Shown: positions 7,245 through 15,440 of the stretch, piece by piece | Position numbering within the stretch: the stretch's first letter is position 1 | Layout: the number at the start of each line of letters is the position of its first letter | From: Euryarchaeota archaeon UBA443 | Lineage (GTDB): Archaea > Thermoplasmatota > Poseidoniia > Poseidoniales > Poseidoniaceae | Direction of reading: 5' to 3' | DNA: 44,957 bases | NCBI GenBank assembly: GCA_002499195.1 | Contig: DAKS01000061.1 | Span: forward strand, 99,417-144,373 | The notes under the pieces: model-generated | The model's input: the letters and a program-made list of their open reading frames with translations, nothing else | Databases searched by the model: none | Told to the model about the DNA's origin: nothing | Program-made: the position numbers and the translations under genes

Positions 7245-9878
7245 ATGGAAAGTGATGAAATCTCCGAAGACGAAGCAAGCCTACAACCCTATCTTCAAAC
7301 TTGGAAGGAGTTGGGCTTTGATATATCCTCTCTTGGCGATGACTTGAAATCACCGGGATCCTCGAAAGTCGAAGAACTTCAAACGATTATTGATTCAGCA
7401 ATTTCACTCAAACAACGACTCAAGCCATTCAATAAGTCGGAACAAATCCAAGAGATGGCCCGGGATTTGAAAGATCCGAATAAATTTGAAACAATCCATG
7501 AACGATTTCAACAATGGACTGCTAACAATGCTCCATGGGAGGCAGGATATTATCGATGGTATCAAAATTGGTCGGATAGTGAACAGACCCAATCACAGTA
7601 CTGGGGTATTATCACGACTTGTGCAGGTCTTGATGAGTCAAGCTGGACATCATTAGATTTGCTTCTACCTCTTCTTTCTAATCCTGAGAACCATCCAAAT
7701 ATCATTCATGAACTTGAACAACTTGTTCAGGATGAAGAACGTCAACGCACAATGTTAGAAAGGGCGACAATCCAACTCAAAGAAAAGGGCTACAGTATTG
7801 ATTTTGACTCAAATAAAATAATTGATCAATTTAATGAGATTGAACGGATACAAAACTACTCAAACCAAATCGATCTTTTAGAACTGGAAATACAATCTTC
7901 TATTCTCCCATATGACCCCATTCTTGCTGATACGTTCACAAACCGTGTTAAGGAACTAATCGAAACCCCCTCAACCGATGTCTCAACACTTGGAAAAAAT
8001 GTTAAGACTATTTCCGAACATCTTCAAACCCGGTTAAACGAAATGAATACATTGATTCGCAAGTGGCATTCGGAGGGATATTCCTATGAAGAACGTTCAC
8101 GAATTTTACCAGAAGAATTGCTTGAATGGGAACATCTTTTACCAGAAATAGAGCAACAATACCATCGCCATGCTGCTGCCTTTGAGCGTTGGAAAGAGAT
8201 AACAAAATTATGGAAATATCAAGATTCATCAATCGACCAAATAGCAGGAAAGCTCGAACACACAGATGCGTTTTTGGATAAGATCGATGCATTGGAGCAA
8301 AAATGGACTGAAAAGGAACTACAAGGCGCATCTCTCATTGAGCGTTGGGAGCAACTTGGATTTGAAATGGATGTTTGGAGATATAAAATCACCCAAGATC
8401 CTAATCAAGGCTTATCTGAATTTAATCAACAACTTCCTTTCTATGAACGCGCAAACGAAATTCTTGAGATCATGCTCCAACTCGATACATCCCTTGGTGG
8501 TGAAGACGAAGTTGAGCGAAGGGCCACAATCCTCCGCACAATGGATTTGGACAATGATTTACTCGACGAGATGCAATACTGGGTTGACAAGAAAACCCTA
8601 CGAAACACCCGGCATCGACGCTTACTGCAAAGCGAATGGGAACGAGCAGTACGTGAAGGAAAAGCTGATGCTGAAATGACATTTTCAAATCTTCATTCCT
8701 TTGAGGACGCAATTGCTTCTATTGAACATCAAACCCAGAGCCTTATGTCTAGTAGTGCAACGACATATGCTTTACAACGAACCAATTCAGAACTTCTAAG
8801 ATTGGAGGAGCGTGGCTGGAACATTACAGATTTACTTCACCTCCAAGAAAACCAACCCGATGCTTTTTTCAAACAATTTTCGAAAGCGATGGAAGCAATT
8901 CCACGTATCGCATCAATACAACGTCGAATCGCAACACTTGATTGGCGCCGAGATGTGGAAAGGGCCGATACAATTTCCATACAAATCCGAAACCCATTGG
9001 ACTTGGTTAGAATTGAGCAGAAGATCCCTGCTTTGATACGCCATCTTGCTGAACGAACAATCGAGGAAGAAGATTACACATACACTGTATGGCTACCCGA
9101 GCAACGCCTCATTCTTCTTCCTCAAGAGCAATCACTGATCCAAAAAATTCCTGCGAGGATACAACCTCAATCAACCCTTGAGGAGGCGCATGAGGCCATG
9201 CTTGAAGCGATGGATGAACGGCCTGAATTGACCGATGAAGAAGCTGAAGATGGCGGTGGTGAGACACGCGAAGAGGCCATGAAATCTACATCCCAAATTA
9301 CAGAAACCGATCAACCACCTGTTGAGCATGAACAACTCGTAGTGAAATCTGAAGTGAAAGATACCCCCTCCCCCATATCACTTTCTCAAGATGCTGACGT
9401 ATCGTCCTACGAACGCTTGCTCCATCTTCTCGGTTTAACAGAGGAAGCAAATACAATTGCAGGATCGAAGGACCCCTCAACTGTTAGAAGAGCCCTTGCC
9501 TCACACGTTGGTGAAGAGCCGCGCGATGTTCGCGTCGATCGATTACTTCGTTTAGTATTGAGATTGCTTCCACAAAACGACTCAAACGATGAAGACCGGG
9601 CGAAAATGGTTGACTCTATTGGAGATGCACTTCCGAAATACAATCAATGGGTTAGGATGAGGCTCGAAGCACGACATATGGGCGCTTCTGGCGATTTCTT
9701 TGAGGATGCAAAACGCCTCGGAACTGCATTGGATCGAACACCAGGGCCCGGTGTTGGCGTACCTCTTCAAGCGGATGTATTGCCCCTTCCTGAGAGTTCT
9801 AATTTGAATGAATTACACCAACAAACAGAACGATTAGTCAAATCGATGACCATTCCTGCCGCAGGCGGAATTAATTGA
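7245..9878 (+). CDS. Large helical-repeat / coiled-coil protein, function unknown
   Basis: This 877-aa protein is charged, helix-rich and has no signal peptide or membrane span. A degenerate repeat is visible: a helix ending in W-x2-LG-F/Y or equivalent, then a polar turn and a long amphipathic helix. Examples are LQTWKELGFDIS (17-28), QLKEKGYSID (177-186), IRKWHSEGYSYEE (271-283), IERWEQLGFEMD (365-376) and LRLEERGWNIT (518-528). Residues about 640-715 are acidic and low-complexity, and a compact C-terminal helical domain (about 718-835) follows. A GAGGAGAGGG ribosome-binding stretch just before the ATG supports the start. I do not recognise the family. The architecture suggests a scaffold, perhaps chromosome- or envelope-associated. 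It is convergent with the proline-rich membrane protein, the two stop codons lying side by side. Confidence 0.85.
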   Translation: MESDEISEDEASLQPYLQTWKELGFDISSLGDDLKSPGSSKVEELQTIIDSAISLKQRLKPFNKSEQIQEMARDLKDPNKFETIHERFQQWTANNAPWEAGYYRWYQNWSDSEQTQSQYWGIITTCAGLDESSWTSLDLLLPLLSNPENHPNIIHELEQLVQDEERQRTMLERATIQLKEKGYSIDFDSNKIIDQFNEIERIQNYSNQIDLLELEIQSSILPYDPILADTFTNRVKELIETPSTDVSTLGKNVKTISEHLQTRLNEMNTLIRKWHSEGYSYEERSRILPEELLEWEHLLPEIEQQYHRHAAAFERWKEITKLWKYQDSSIDQIAGKLEHTDAFLDKIDALEQKWTEKELQGASLIERWEQLGFEMDVWRYKITQDPNQGLSEFNQQLPFYERANEILEIMLQLDTSLGGEDEVERRATILRTMDLDNDLLDEMQYWVDKKTLRNTRHRRLLQSEWERAVREGKADAEMTFSNLHSFEDAIASIEHQTQSLMSSSATTYALQRTNSELLRLEERGWNITDLLHLQENQPDAFFKQFSKAMEAIPRIASIQRRIATLDWRRDVERADTISIQIRNPLDLVRIEQKIPALIRHLAERTIEEEDYTYTVWLPEQRLILLPQEQSLIQKIPARIQPQSTLEEAHEAMLEAMDERPELTDEEAEDGGGETREEAMKSTSQITETDQPPVEHEQLVVKSEVKDTPSPISLSQDADVSSYERLLHLLGLTEEANTIAGSKDPSTVRRALASHVGEEPRDVRVDRLLRLVLRLLPQNDSNDEDRAKMVDSIGDALPKYNQWVRMRLEARHMGASGDFFEDAKRLGTALDRTPGPGVGVPLQADVLPLPESSNLNELHQQTERLVKSMTIPAAGGIN

Positions 9879-9919
9879 TCAAGACAATTCCTCAAGAAGC
9901 GCATCTTGTTCTTCTTGAG
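9852..9919. terminator. Hairpin-flanked convergent gene junction (candidate bidirectional transcript end)
   Basis: The stops of the plus and minus genes abut at 9878/9879. On the left, 9852-9871 folds as ATTCC-(t)-GCC, loop GCA, GGC-GGAAT (8 bp with one bulge) in the last codons of the plus gene. On the right, CTCAAGAAG (9891-9899) pairs perfectly with CTTCTTGAG (9911-9919) across an 11-nt loop in the last codons of the minus gene. Between them lies the 18-nt repeat 9873-9890. There is no long T-tract, so action as a terminator is inference. Confidence 0.45.
9873..9890. repeat. 18-nt repeat, copy 1 (AATTGATCAAGACAATTC)
   Basis: This sequence is identical to 39292-39309. Both copies follow a hairpin and lie at convergent gene ends. 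The repeat has outer arms AATTG/CAATT and an inner palindrome TTGATCAA. Here it contains the stop codons of both converging genes. Confidence 0.6.
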
Positions 9920-10994
9920 ATATCGAAGGCTCATTATTCGGAGTTGCCTGAACAGCAATTCTTGGAGCTTCAGGCATGGGCATATTGAGAGGAATTGGTT
10001 GATTGAGCCCAGGAGGAGGCGTTGGCATTGGTGCTAAGGGGGGTTGTATTGGAGGAGGCGGAGTCGAAACAATTGGTGGCCCGGGTGGTGAAAGTGGAGG
10101 AGGAAGGGGAGCAGGGGCCACTTCAGGAGGGGGCGGTATTGCCATTACTGGAGGCCCAACTGGCTGGACCAATTCTTGTACAGGTTGCTCAGTATCTTCT
10201 TCTACTGAATCGGGCAATTCATCTACAACGTCTAATGGAGCGATTTCCTCTCCAACCGGGATGATTTCTGTTGGTGTTTCAGGCATCGGTAATTGCGGTT
10301 GCGGCTTCTCGAATGTTTGAGGAATCACGGGCGCGCGAAGTTGAGAATGAAACTCGTTAATATCGGTTGAATCAAGAATTCCTAACTTCATGTAATCCGC
10401 CATTGCAGGCCCAATGAGGGCCATACTGGCCCGGAAGCAAGGAATGTGCTGTCGTGACTCCAAAGTTCGGAGTTTTATTTCATGCGAATTTCCACACGAA
10501 GAAAAGATAAGCCGGTGCTGTTCAAGGCTTGTTGGTAGAAATTTCAAACCAGCTAAAAACATCGAAAGCCCTAGAATCATGTAAGTTAGGCCCTGAACCA
10601 TCATGAGAGCAACCCCAAGGACTGCAAAACCAATTGTCAAACCAAATTCAATAGGTGTTGGTTTTTCGATAACATGTTGAAAACTGGTTAATTCAGCATC
10701 CATGGCCAATTGGATATCAATTCTCGGCACACCATCTTGATGTAGCGCGGTCTTTACGACCCGGAACAAACCATCTCCAACAACAATCGAAGTCGATTCC
10801 AAACCGTCCTTTGATTCGGAGAGCGGGAATTCTTCAATTTCTTCATGATTGTTGTGAAACAATGGCTTTGCCCGTATCGGTAAAGCATGAATATCCATCA
10901 TTTCATACGATTCAATTACAGAATCTTCAACTTCCTGATCATCAACAAATTCCTCTTCCTCAATTTCAGAGGAGGTATCCGACTCACTCTCCAT
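9879..10994 (-). CDS. Acidic, proline-rich membrane protein, function unknown
   Basis: A 371-aa protein with four zones. Residues 1-35 are strongly acidic. Residues 36-110 look like a small soluble domain. Two hydrophobic helices occupy about 116-133 and 136-153. After a Cys-containing linker (about 160-215), the C-terminal half is dominated by proline (runs of PPPP, PPP and PPG between about 270 and 345) and ends in an acidic helix SQEEQDALLEELS. The two helices make it an integral membrane protein with both termini probably on the same side. Proline-rich arms of this kind often serve as flexible spacers or docking sites. I do not recognise a family. It is downstream of dnaG by 40 bases and its stop codon abuts that of the 877-aa protein. 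Confidence 0.8.
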   Translation of the reverse strand: MESESDTSSEIEEEEFVDDQEVEDSVIESYEMMDIHALPIRAKPLFHNNHEEIEEFPLSESKDGLESTSIVVGDGLFRVVKTALHQDGVPRIDIQLAMDAELTSFQHVIEKPTPIEFGLTIGFAVLGVALMMVQGLTYMILGLSMFLAGLKFLPTSLEQHRLIFSSCGNSHEIKLRTLESRQHIPCFRASMALIGPAMADYMKLGILDSTDINEFHSQLRAPVIPQTFEKPQPQLPMPETPTEIIPVGEEIAPLDVVDELPDSVEEDTEQPVQELVQPVGPPVMAIPPPPEVAPAPLPPPLSPPGPPIVSTPPPPIQPPLAPMPTPPPGLNQPIPLNMPMPEAPRIAVQATPNNEPSISQEEQDALLEELS

Positions 10995-11034
10995 AGACTC
11001 ACCTTAGTGGAACAATGAAATGAACGTAACGGCA

Positions 11035-12255
11035 TCACCGGTGCGTTTCTGAGAACCATGATTTTGGACCACTCTTCGAATCAAACCCCTTTCCAGGTTT
11101 GGTTCCAACAACGGTGGAAATGGATGCCTCTGATGCGATTTCTTGTATTCGTTCACTGATAGGACCATTGTAAATGAGTGCCTGAACACCTTCTGCACCA
11201 GACGCGGATTTAGCGATTGAGCCAGCCCCCATCTCTTCACTTACGGTTCCATCAGATAGAATGAACATAGCTTTGTTCTTTCCTAATCCATCTTGATGGT
11301 CAAACATTTCTTGGATTTCAGCCGGTGCGATTTCAGATTCATAGACATCATCCATTTCTTCAACCCATTCATCGCTTTTTGCACCATGTTTTTCTTCATC
11401 TTTCTTATCTTGATCCTTCATCGTTTTTGCAAATTTAGCAACATCAACTTTCATTGAGAGCGTTTTAGTAATTGTTTTCTGTGGAAGAAGTTCCCATTCT
11501 TGGCCAACTGGTGCTTGTGCAACAAAGTCCACTTTGAGAGTTTCTTGTAGTTGTCTGAACAACATTTCACCACCACGGTCGCCATCAATGGCAAGCGTAA
11601 CGGATTGTTTTGCATTTGCCAAATCGATCAATTCTTGTTTGATATTTCCAGCACCATCGGCACTGATAGCATTCTTTATTCCACAGTTGAGTAAGTTAAT
11701 GACATCATTTCGTCCTTCAACGATAATTAGAGAATCGGAACTTTTGACATTCGGCCCACAGGTTAGACCGTGGAAATTTGTCGCCGTTCCAACCGTCAAA
11801 ACAGATCGCACTTCTTCAACGACCGTCTTACTGGCTGCTTCACCAGAATTGACTAATGCGAGAAGAAGCTCCTTGGCACGATCTACAACAGCAGTTCGCT
11901 TAGTAGCACGAACGTCTGAAATTTCAATCACACTGATCTTTGCCTGACATGGTCCAATACGGTCAATTGTTTCAAGTGCAGAACCGATAATTGCAGTTTC
12001 CACATTATCCATACTACTCGGAATGAGAATCATTCCGTGGACCTTTCCGCCCTTTGTTTCCATTTCAACATCAACATGACCCACACGGGCGGTTCGTTGT
12101 AATTTTCTGAGTTCGAGATCATCACCGAGCAGACCCTCTGTTTGGCCCATAATTGCTCCGATGATATCCTTTCGTTGTACAGTACCATTGACCTTAATAT
12201 CAGCCTTGATCATGTACTTCATTGCTTTTCCTTGTTTTCCTCCTTTTCGACTCAA
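11035..12255 (-). CDS. dnaG: Archaeal DnaG primase / exosome-associated TOPRIM protein
   Basis: A 406-aa archaeal-type DnaG. The N-terminus contains KYMIKADIKVNGTVQRKDII and the diagnostic GAIMGQTEGLLG (33-44). The central TOPRIM domain has the catalytic Glu180 in LIIVEGRNDV and the DxD pair Asp224/Asp226 in LAIDGDRGGE, the metal-binding set. The Zn-finger and helicase-interacting domains of bacterial DnaG are absent, as expected for archaea. In archaea this protein makes short RNA primers in vitro and is a stable subunit of the RNA-degrading exosome. A lysine- and glutamate-rich linker (about 278-305) precedes the C-terminal domain. The first Met (12255) follows the usual frame, but Met12 or Met15 would match family N-termini better. 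Confidence 0.95.
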   Translation of the reverse strand: MSRKGGKQGKAMKYMIKADIKVNGTVQRKDIIGAIMGQTEGLLGDDLELRKLQRTARVGHVDVEMETKGGKVHGMILIPSSMDNVETAIIGSALETIDRIGPCQAKISVIEISDVRATKRTAVVDRAKELLLALVNSGEAASKTVVEEVRSVLTVGTATNFHGLTCGPNVKSSDSLIIVEGRNDVINLLNCGIKNAISADGAGNIKQELIDLANAKQSVTLAIDGDRGGEMLFRQLQETLKVDFVAQAPVGQEWELLPQKTITKTLSMKVDVAKFAKTMKDQDKKDEEKHGAKSDEWVEEMDDVYESEIAPAEIQEMFDHQDGLGKNKAMFILSDGTVSEEMGAGSIAKSASGAEGVQALIYNGPISERIQEIASEASISTVVGTKPGKGFDSKSGPKSWFSETHR

Positions 12256-12419
12256 TTTAAGTCCTCCTTTGTCTTCCTCACAGTCGGCACATCAACCCAA
12301 AAGGGGATGCAGTACAATGGTTTGACAAAATTGTCTAACCAAGTGAATGTGATTCAGTGATTGGCCCTAGGGCTTTTACCTTTTGAATGCTATGGATAAA
12401 AACCGCACGAATTTTAGTT

Positions 12420-12995
12420 TTATTCCTTAGGCAATGAAGAGGAACGCTCAACTAGATCGTTTTGCATTTTTTCGCTAAGGAATGGAAGATAAGGATCTTC
12501 ATCACCCATAGAATTCTTCCAAGAATCCATTGCCCTAGCCCAAATTTCTTCATCAGCATTCCATTCCAACCATCGCTCAACAAATGCAACGTGACGTTGT
12601 ATATCTTCATCTTCTGATGCAATATGTTTCAGAAGCATGTTGGTTTGAGCAAGAATCAAACCCATTGGGGGCGAAATAAGGTACACTCCGAATGGATTCC
12701 TCTCCGTTGAAATTGTGAGATGTTCTTTCCATAATCCAAGTCCAACATCGTAAATGTATCCGATTAAAAGAACACCTAGTAGGACAAAAAGGCCGATCGA
12801 CATTAGTCCAATGTAAGTGGACGGTATGCCAAAGATCTCGTTTGAAAAGCACAACCCGCTATCACAAGATGACTCAAATCTCCATTTAACATACGGCCAA
12901 ATCAATAGTGTTAGCGTCGTTGTCCAGAACACCATTGAAATGACGGTTTGAGATTGCTGAAGGCGCCAATATTGGCGCATAATGACTTTCTTCAT
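12420..12995 (-). CDS. Small membrane protein, function unknown (weak VKOR-like segment)
   Basis: A 191-aa protein with two clear hydrophobic helices: VISMVFWTTTLTLLIWPYV (about 18-36) and TYIGLMSIGLFVLLGVLLIG (about 60-79). A loop between them contains CDSGLC, followed by IFGIPSTYIGL. The loop-plus-helix stretch (Cys...FGIP...GL) resembles the first half of a vitamin K epoxide reductase-type domain, but the paired CxxC of the later helix is missing, so redox activity is not supported. The C-terminal half is a charged helical region (about 110-191) with many Trp, Glu and Asp. It is 164 bases upstream of dnaG on the same strand and probably a separate unit. I assign no function. Confidence 0.72.
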   Translation of the reverse strand: MKKVIMRQYWRLQQSQTVISMVFWTTTLTLLIWPYVKWRFESSCDSGLCFSNEIFGIPSTYIGLMSIGLFVLLGVLLIGYIYDVGLGLWKEHLTISTERNPFGVYLISPPMGLILAQTNMLLKHIASEDEDIQRHVAFVERWLEWNADEEIWARAMDSWKNSMGDEDPYLPFLSEKMQNDLVERSSSLPKE

Positions 12996-13135
12996 TGGTT
13001 AGCGCTATCTTGCAACCCTTATGGATTCAACCCCTCTCATCATCATTTGATTCGCCTTTTCGAGCAAAAAGAAATCTCATCGACGTGATTAAATAATCAA
13101 CTCCAGAGGAGCAAATATCAACAGGTTGAGGCGTT

Positions 13136-14014
13136 ATGGGAGTTTTTTCTTTTATCCGCAACCTGCCAAACAAGCTACATATCACACTGCTGATGGCAAA
13201 ATTAAATTTTTACAACCGCCTGTCTTCGAAATCTATGTTGTCCGCAACAGGGCCAACACTTTCAATGACAACATATGGTGTACGATTTGAAACATCACAT
13301 CTGTCTTTGGAAGCGATCGCCCGAGGTAAAGTTAGGCCATCGAGAGCAATTCTCTTTGTTGATGATGAAGGATTATTTAATAATCCAACAAAAGGTATTG
13401 AACGGCTCATGAAGCGAGGTTTAGAGCTGAAATTGGTGGAAAACTTTGGCCCACACACGAAATACTACCCCTTCCTTGAACTGGTTGATGATTTTGAACG
13501 GCCACATGCTACAGGCGATGATGACCATATTTATCCAAAATGGTGGCTGAAGAAACTTTCAACGTCAATTGAACAAGAACCAGGATACCTTCATGCATTT
13601 CGTGCACATTGTATACGATTGAATGAAGAAGGAACAGAAGCACTACCCTATCTTGAATGGGGGCCCGGAATAACCGAGAAGCCAACCAATCTCAACTTTT
13701 ACACATCATCGATGGGCGAGATCTACAGTCCTGATTTTCTTCGAGCTGCGAAACAACGAGGCCGGGAGTTCTTGGACTGTTGTCCCAAAAATGACGACCT
13801 CTGGCTTACATCTCTTGCGATACAACAAAATGTACCCATATCAGTTGTCGAGGGGATCAATCGTACATTCCCAGCAATCCCTGCCTCACAGCAGCTAACA
13901 CTCGAAGCAACAAACGTCTTTGGAGGATACAATGATGTTCAGATTAGAGAGACTTTCACAGAAGAAATCTTGTCAAAATTAAGAGAATTAGAACATCAAC
14001 ACGGCTTTCGATAA
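13136..14014 (+). CDS. Putative glycosyltransferase (DDD-motif, GT2-like fold)
   Basis: This 292-aa protein has the pattern of a nucleotide-sugar-dependent transferase family often annotated as hypothetical. It has an N-terminal strand LSMTTYGVRFETSHLSLEAI (the family's usual LTTFPaRI...aieSi), a RAILFVDDEGLF strand, the stretch LMKRGLELKLVENFGPHTKY, and the acidic metal site GDDDHIYPKWWL (Asp128-Asp130). The C-terminal third (about 175-250) keeps the S/Y-x-DFLR and NDDLWL-type segments of this group. The acceptor is unknown; surface polysaccharide or lipid-linked glycan is likely. There is no signal peptide. The gene is preceded by 140 bases without a gene and starts at ATG 13136. It is separated by 85 bases from the next plus-strand operon. 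Confidence 0.72.
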   Translation: MGVFSFIRNLPNKLHITLLMAKLNFYNRLSSKSMLSATGPTLSMTTYGVRFETSHLSLEAIARGKVRPSRAILFVDDEGLFNNPTKGIERLMKRGLELKLVENFGPHTKYYPFLELVDDFERPHATGDDDHIYPKWWLKKLSTSIEQEPGYLHAFRAHCIRLNEEGTEALPYLEWGPGITEKPTNLNFYTSSMGEIYSPDFLRAAKQRGREFLDCCPKNDDLWLTSLAIQQNVPISVVEGINRTFPAIPASQQLTLEATNVFGGYNDVQIRETFTEEILSKLRELEHQHGFR

Positions 14015-14099
14015 TTTATTTTCAGATTATCCGAGAAAACCGGAAAAATAATCAGAATCGTCGCGTGGGTTCAAGAATAGGTTCTACTTACGTCAACGC

Positions 14100-14585
14100 G
14101 TGTCCGCCGAGCAAGTACACCGTCTCGCTGCATTTCGTAGTACGATAGAGGTGATGCTGCTCGATGGAATACTTACACGAGAAGAAAAGCGACTCATCAT
14201 TCGTCTTTCTTCCTGTCTTGATCTAGAACCGCATCAACCGGCCGAAATATACCAGGCGATAATTAACGGCGTCGAAACAGAGGATGGAGACATACTTTCA
14301 GCCGAAGAACAACACGAAGTTTACAAAACCGTTTTTGAAGTAGCGATTATCAACGCTTCACTTTCAAAAGATGAATTTCGAGTTATGGCGCATCTTCGAG
14401 AAATTTTAGCCATCGATGATAAGGAACATGATCTCGTTGAACAAGAGTTAAGGGATATGGTCAAAGAACGGTTTGAAGACCCTAATATGGTTGAAAAAAC
14501 CCTCAATACTCTCCGAGATTCAGTCCGGGTTGTGACAACTTTGTTCGATAATGTTCGGAAAAAGAACAACGGTGAAACGCGATGA
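14100..14585 (+). CDS. TerB-like helical protein
   Basis: A 161-aa all-helical protein. Two TerB-type units are visible: MLLDGILTREEKRLIIRLSS (about 19-38) with the DG-x-L-T-x-x-E-x-x-L pattern, and VAIINASLSKDEFRVMAHLR (about 76-95), which is a degenerate second copy. TerB-like domains bind metal ions in tellurite-resistance and phage-defence complexes and are also found in general stress and envelope proteins. No catalytic residues are expected. The start is GTG at 14100. It heads an operon in which the next gene overlaps it by four bases (ATGA), so the two products are probably made together and may interact. Confidence 0.75.
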   Translation: MSAEQVHRLAAFRSTIEVMLLDGILTREEKRLIIRLSSCLDLEPHQPAEIYQAIINGVETEDGDILSAEEQHEVYKTVFEVAIINASLSKDEFRVMAHLREILAIDDKEHDLVEQELRDMVKERFEDPNMVEKTLNTLRDSVRVVTTLFDNVRKKNNGETR

Positions 14586-15205
14586 AAGCGACTTCACTCG
14601 ATGATTACTTGGATAGCTTCTCTTCTTTCCCAAGCCGCCGTGGGAAACGATTGTCCATGCTTCGAGAAGCTTACACTTTCGGTGTCCCTGGAATAATAGC
14701 CAAGTCGATGACAGATCGCTTAGCACAATCTGGCCATTACACATTCCATATTGGCACACCCGATCCGGAAATGAGGCGTATTGTTTCTTGGTTGTTGACA
14801 AATGAGAAAGATCGATTAAAAATTGCAAAGTTTATTCCAAAGATTTGGAAACGTGGAGGGCGCGAAGATTTGAAACTAGTCGGCCTTCTTCTTGCAAATA
14901 TGTCTGATGATGATCTTGGTGAAAACGCTTGGACAGTATTTCTTCAACTTGTTCAACAGCGTATTTCAGTTGAAGTCTTCCTTGAAACTGCAGAAGAATT
15001 TCTTCGAGGAGGCCGTGAGTTACCTGACGATGCTTGGATTAGGGATGCAGCCGCTCAAAGTGAGACATGGGCTCAATTGATGATTCTCTTATTGTCACTA
15101 GACGACACACGATGTGAAGCACACGCAACCCTTCTCAAAGAAACAGCACAAGGGGGAGAGTTGTTTGAACGCATCCGTAGCCGCCTTATTGAACGGCTAC
15201 CTTGA
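14582..15205 (+). CDS. Helical (HEAT/ARM-like) protein, function unknown
   Basis: A 207-aa cytoplasmic, helix-rich protein without a signal peptide or membrane span. After a basic N-terminus (FPSRRGKRLSMLREAY) the sequence is a series of paired amphipathic helices such as RRIVSWLLTNEKDRLKIAKF and ARGG/REDLKLVGLLLANMSDD, resembling HEAT or ALKD-type alpha-helical repeats. No active-site motif is visible. The ATG overlaps the stop of the TerB-like gene (ATGA at 14582-14585), a sign of translational coupling. It probably acts as a partner or adaptor in the operon. The repeat assignment is by eye only; a profile search or predicted structure would decide. Confidence 0.72.
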   Translation: MKATSLDDYLDSFSSFPSRRGKRLSMLREAYTFGVPGIIAKSMTDRLAQSGHYTFHIGTPDPEMRRIVSWLLTNEKDRLKIAKFIPKIWKRGGREDLKLVGLLLANMSDDDLGENAWTVFLQLVQQRISVEVFLETAEEFLRGGRELPDDAWIRDAAAQSETWAQLMILLLSLDDTRCEAHATLLKETAQGGELFERIRSRLIERLP

Positions 15206-15230
15206 TGGGCCCCGGGCCTTTCCGATTATC

Positions 15231-15440
15231 ATGGCTGAACGCTTCTTACCAACGGAGGACCCTGTTCTTGAACAGGTCTTATCATGGACAGTTGAGCGTG
15301 ATGCGAGGGATGTTCGTCGCTTACTCGAATGGTTGCCACAAGCCCGCTCCAGCAGGGAACGGCAAGCACTTCTTGATCGTGTTCGGGATTTACTCGATGA
15401 GTTGGAACAAGCGATGTCTGCACTAGATGAACTTGTGTGA
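15231..15440 (+). CDS. Small helical protein (69 aa)
   Basis: The frame is open from upstream, but the preceding gene ends at 15205 and the ATG at 15231 is the first good start. It gives 69 residues beginning MAERFLPTEDPVLEQVLSW and ending in a heptad-like amphipathic helix rich in Leu, Arg and Glu (LLDRVRDLLDELEQ), suggesting a short coiled-coil or helical-hairpin protein. A TTG at 15189 inside the upstream gene is the alternative. Its stop overlaps the GTG start of the MobA-like gene (GTGA at 15437-15440), so it sits in the same coupled operon. I do not recognise the family. Confidence 0.6.
   Translation: MAERFLPTEDPVLEQVLSWTVERDARDVRRLLEWLPQARSSRERQALLDRVRDLLDELEQAMSALDELV

Noticed and set aside
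10003..10320. Plus-strand Gly-rich frame opposite the proline-rich gene
   Set aside because: It is the antisense shadow of the PPPP codons (GGN on the reverse), with no other coding signs.
12363..12377. GCCCTAGGGC palindrome followed by TTTT as a terminator on the plus strand
   Set aside because: No plus-strand gene ends there, and the stem is only four or five pairs.
12963..12978. Perfect 16-bp palindrome GCGCCAATATTGGCGC
   Set aside because: It lies inside the coding start of the small membrane protein, and about 0.7 such palindromes are expected in 45 kb by chance.
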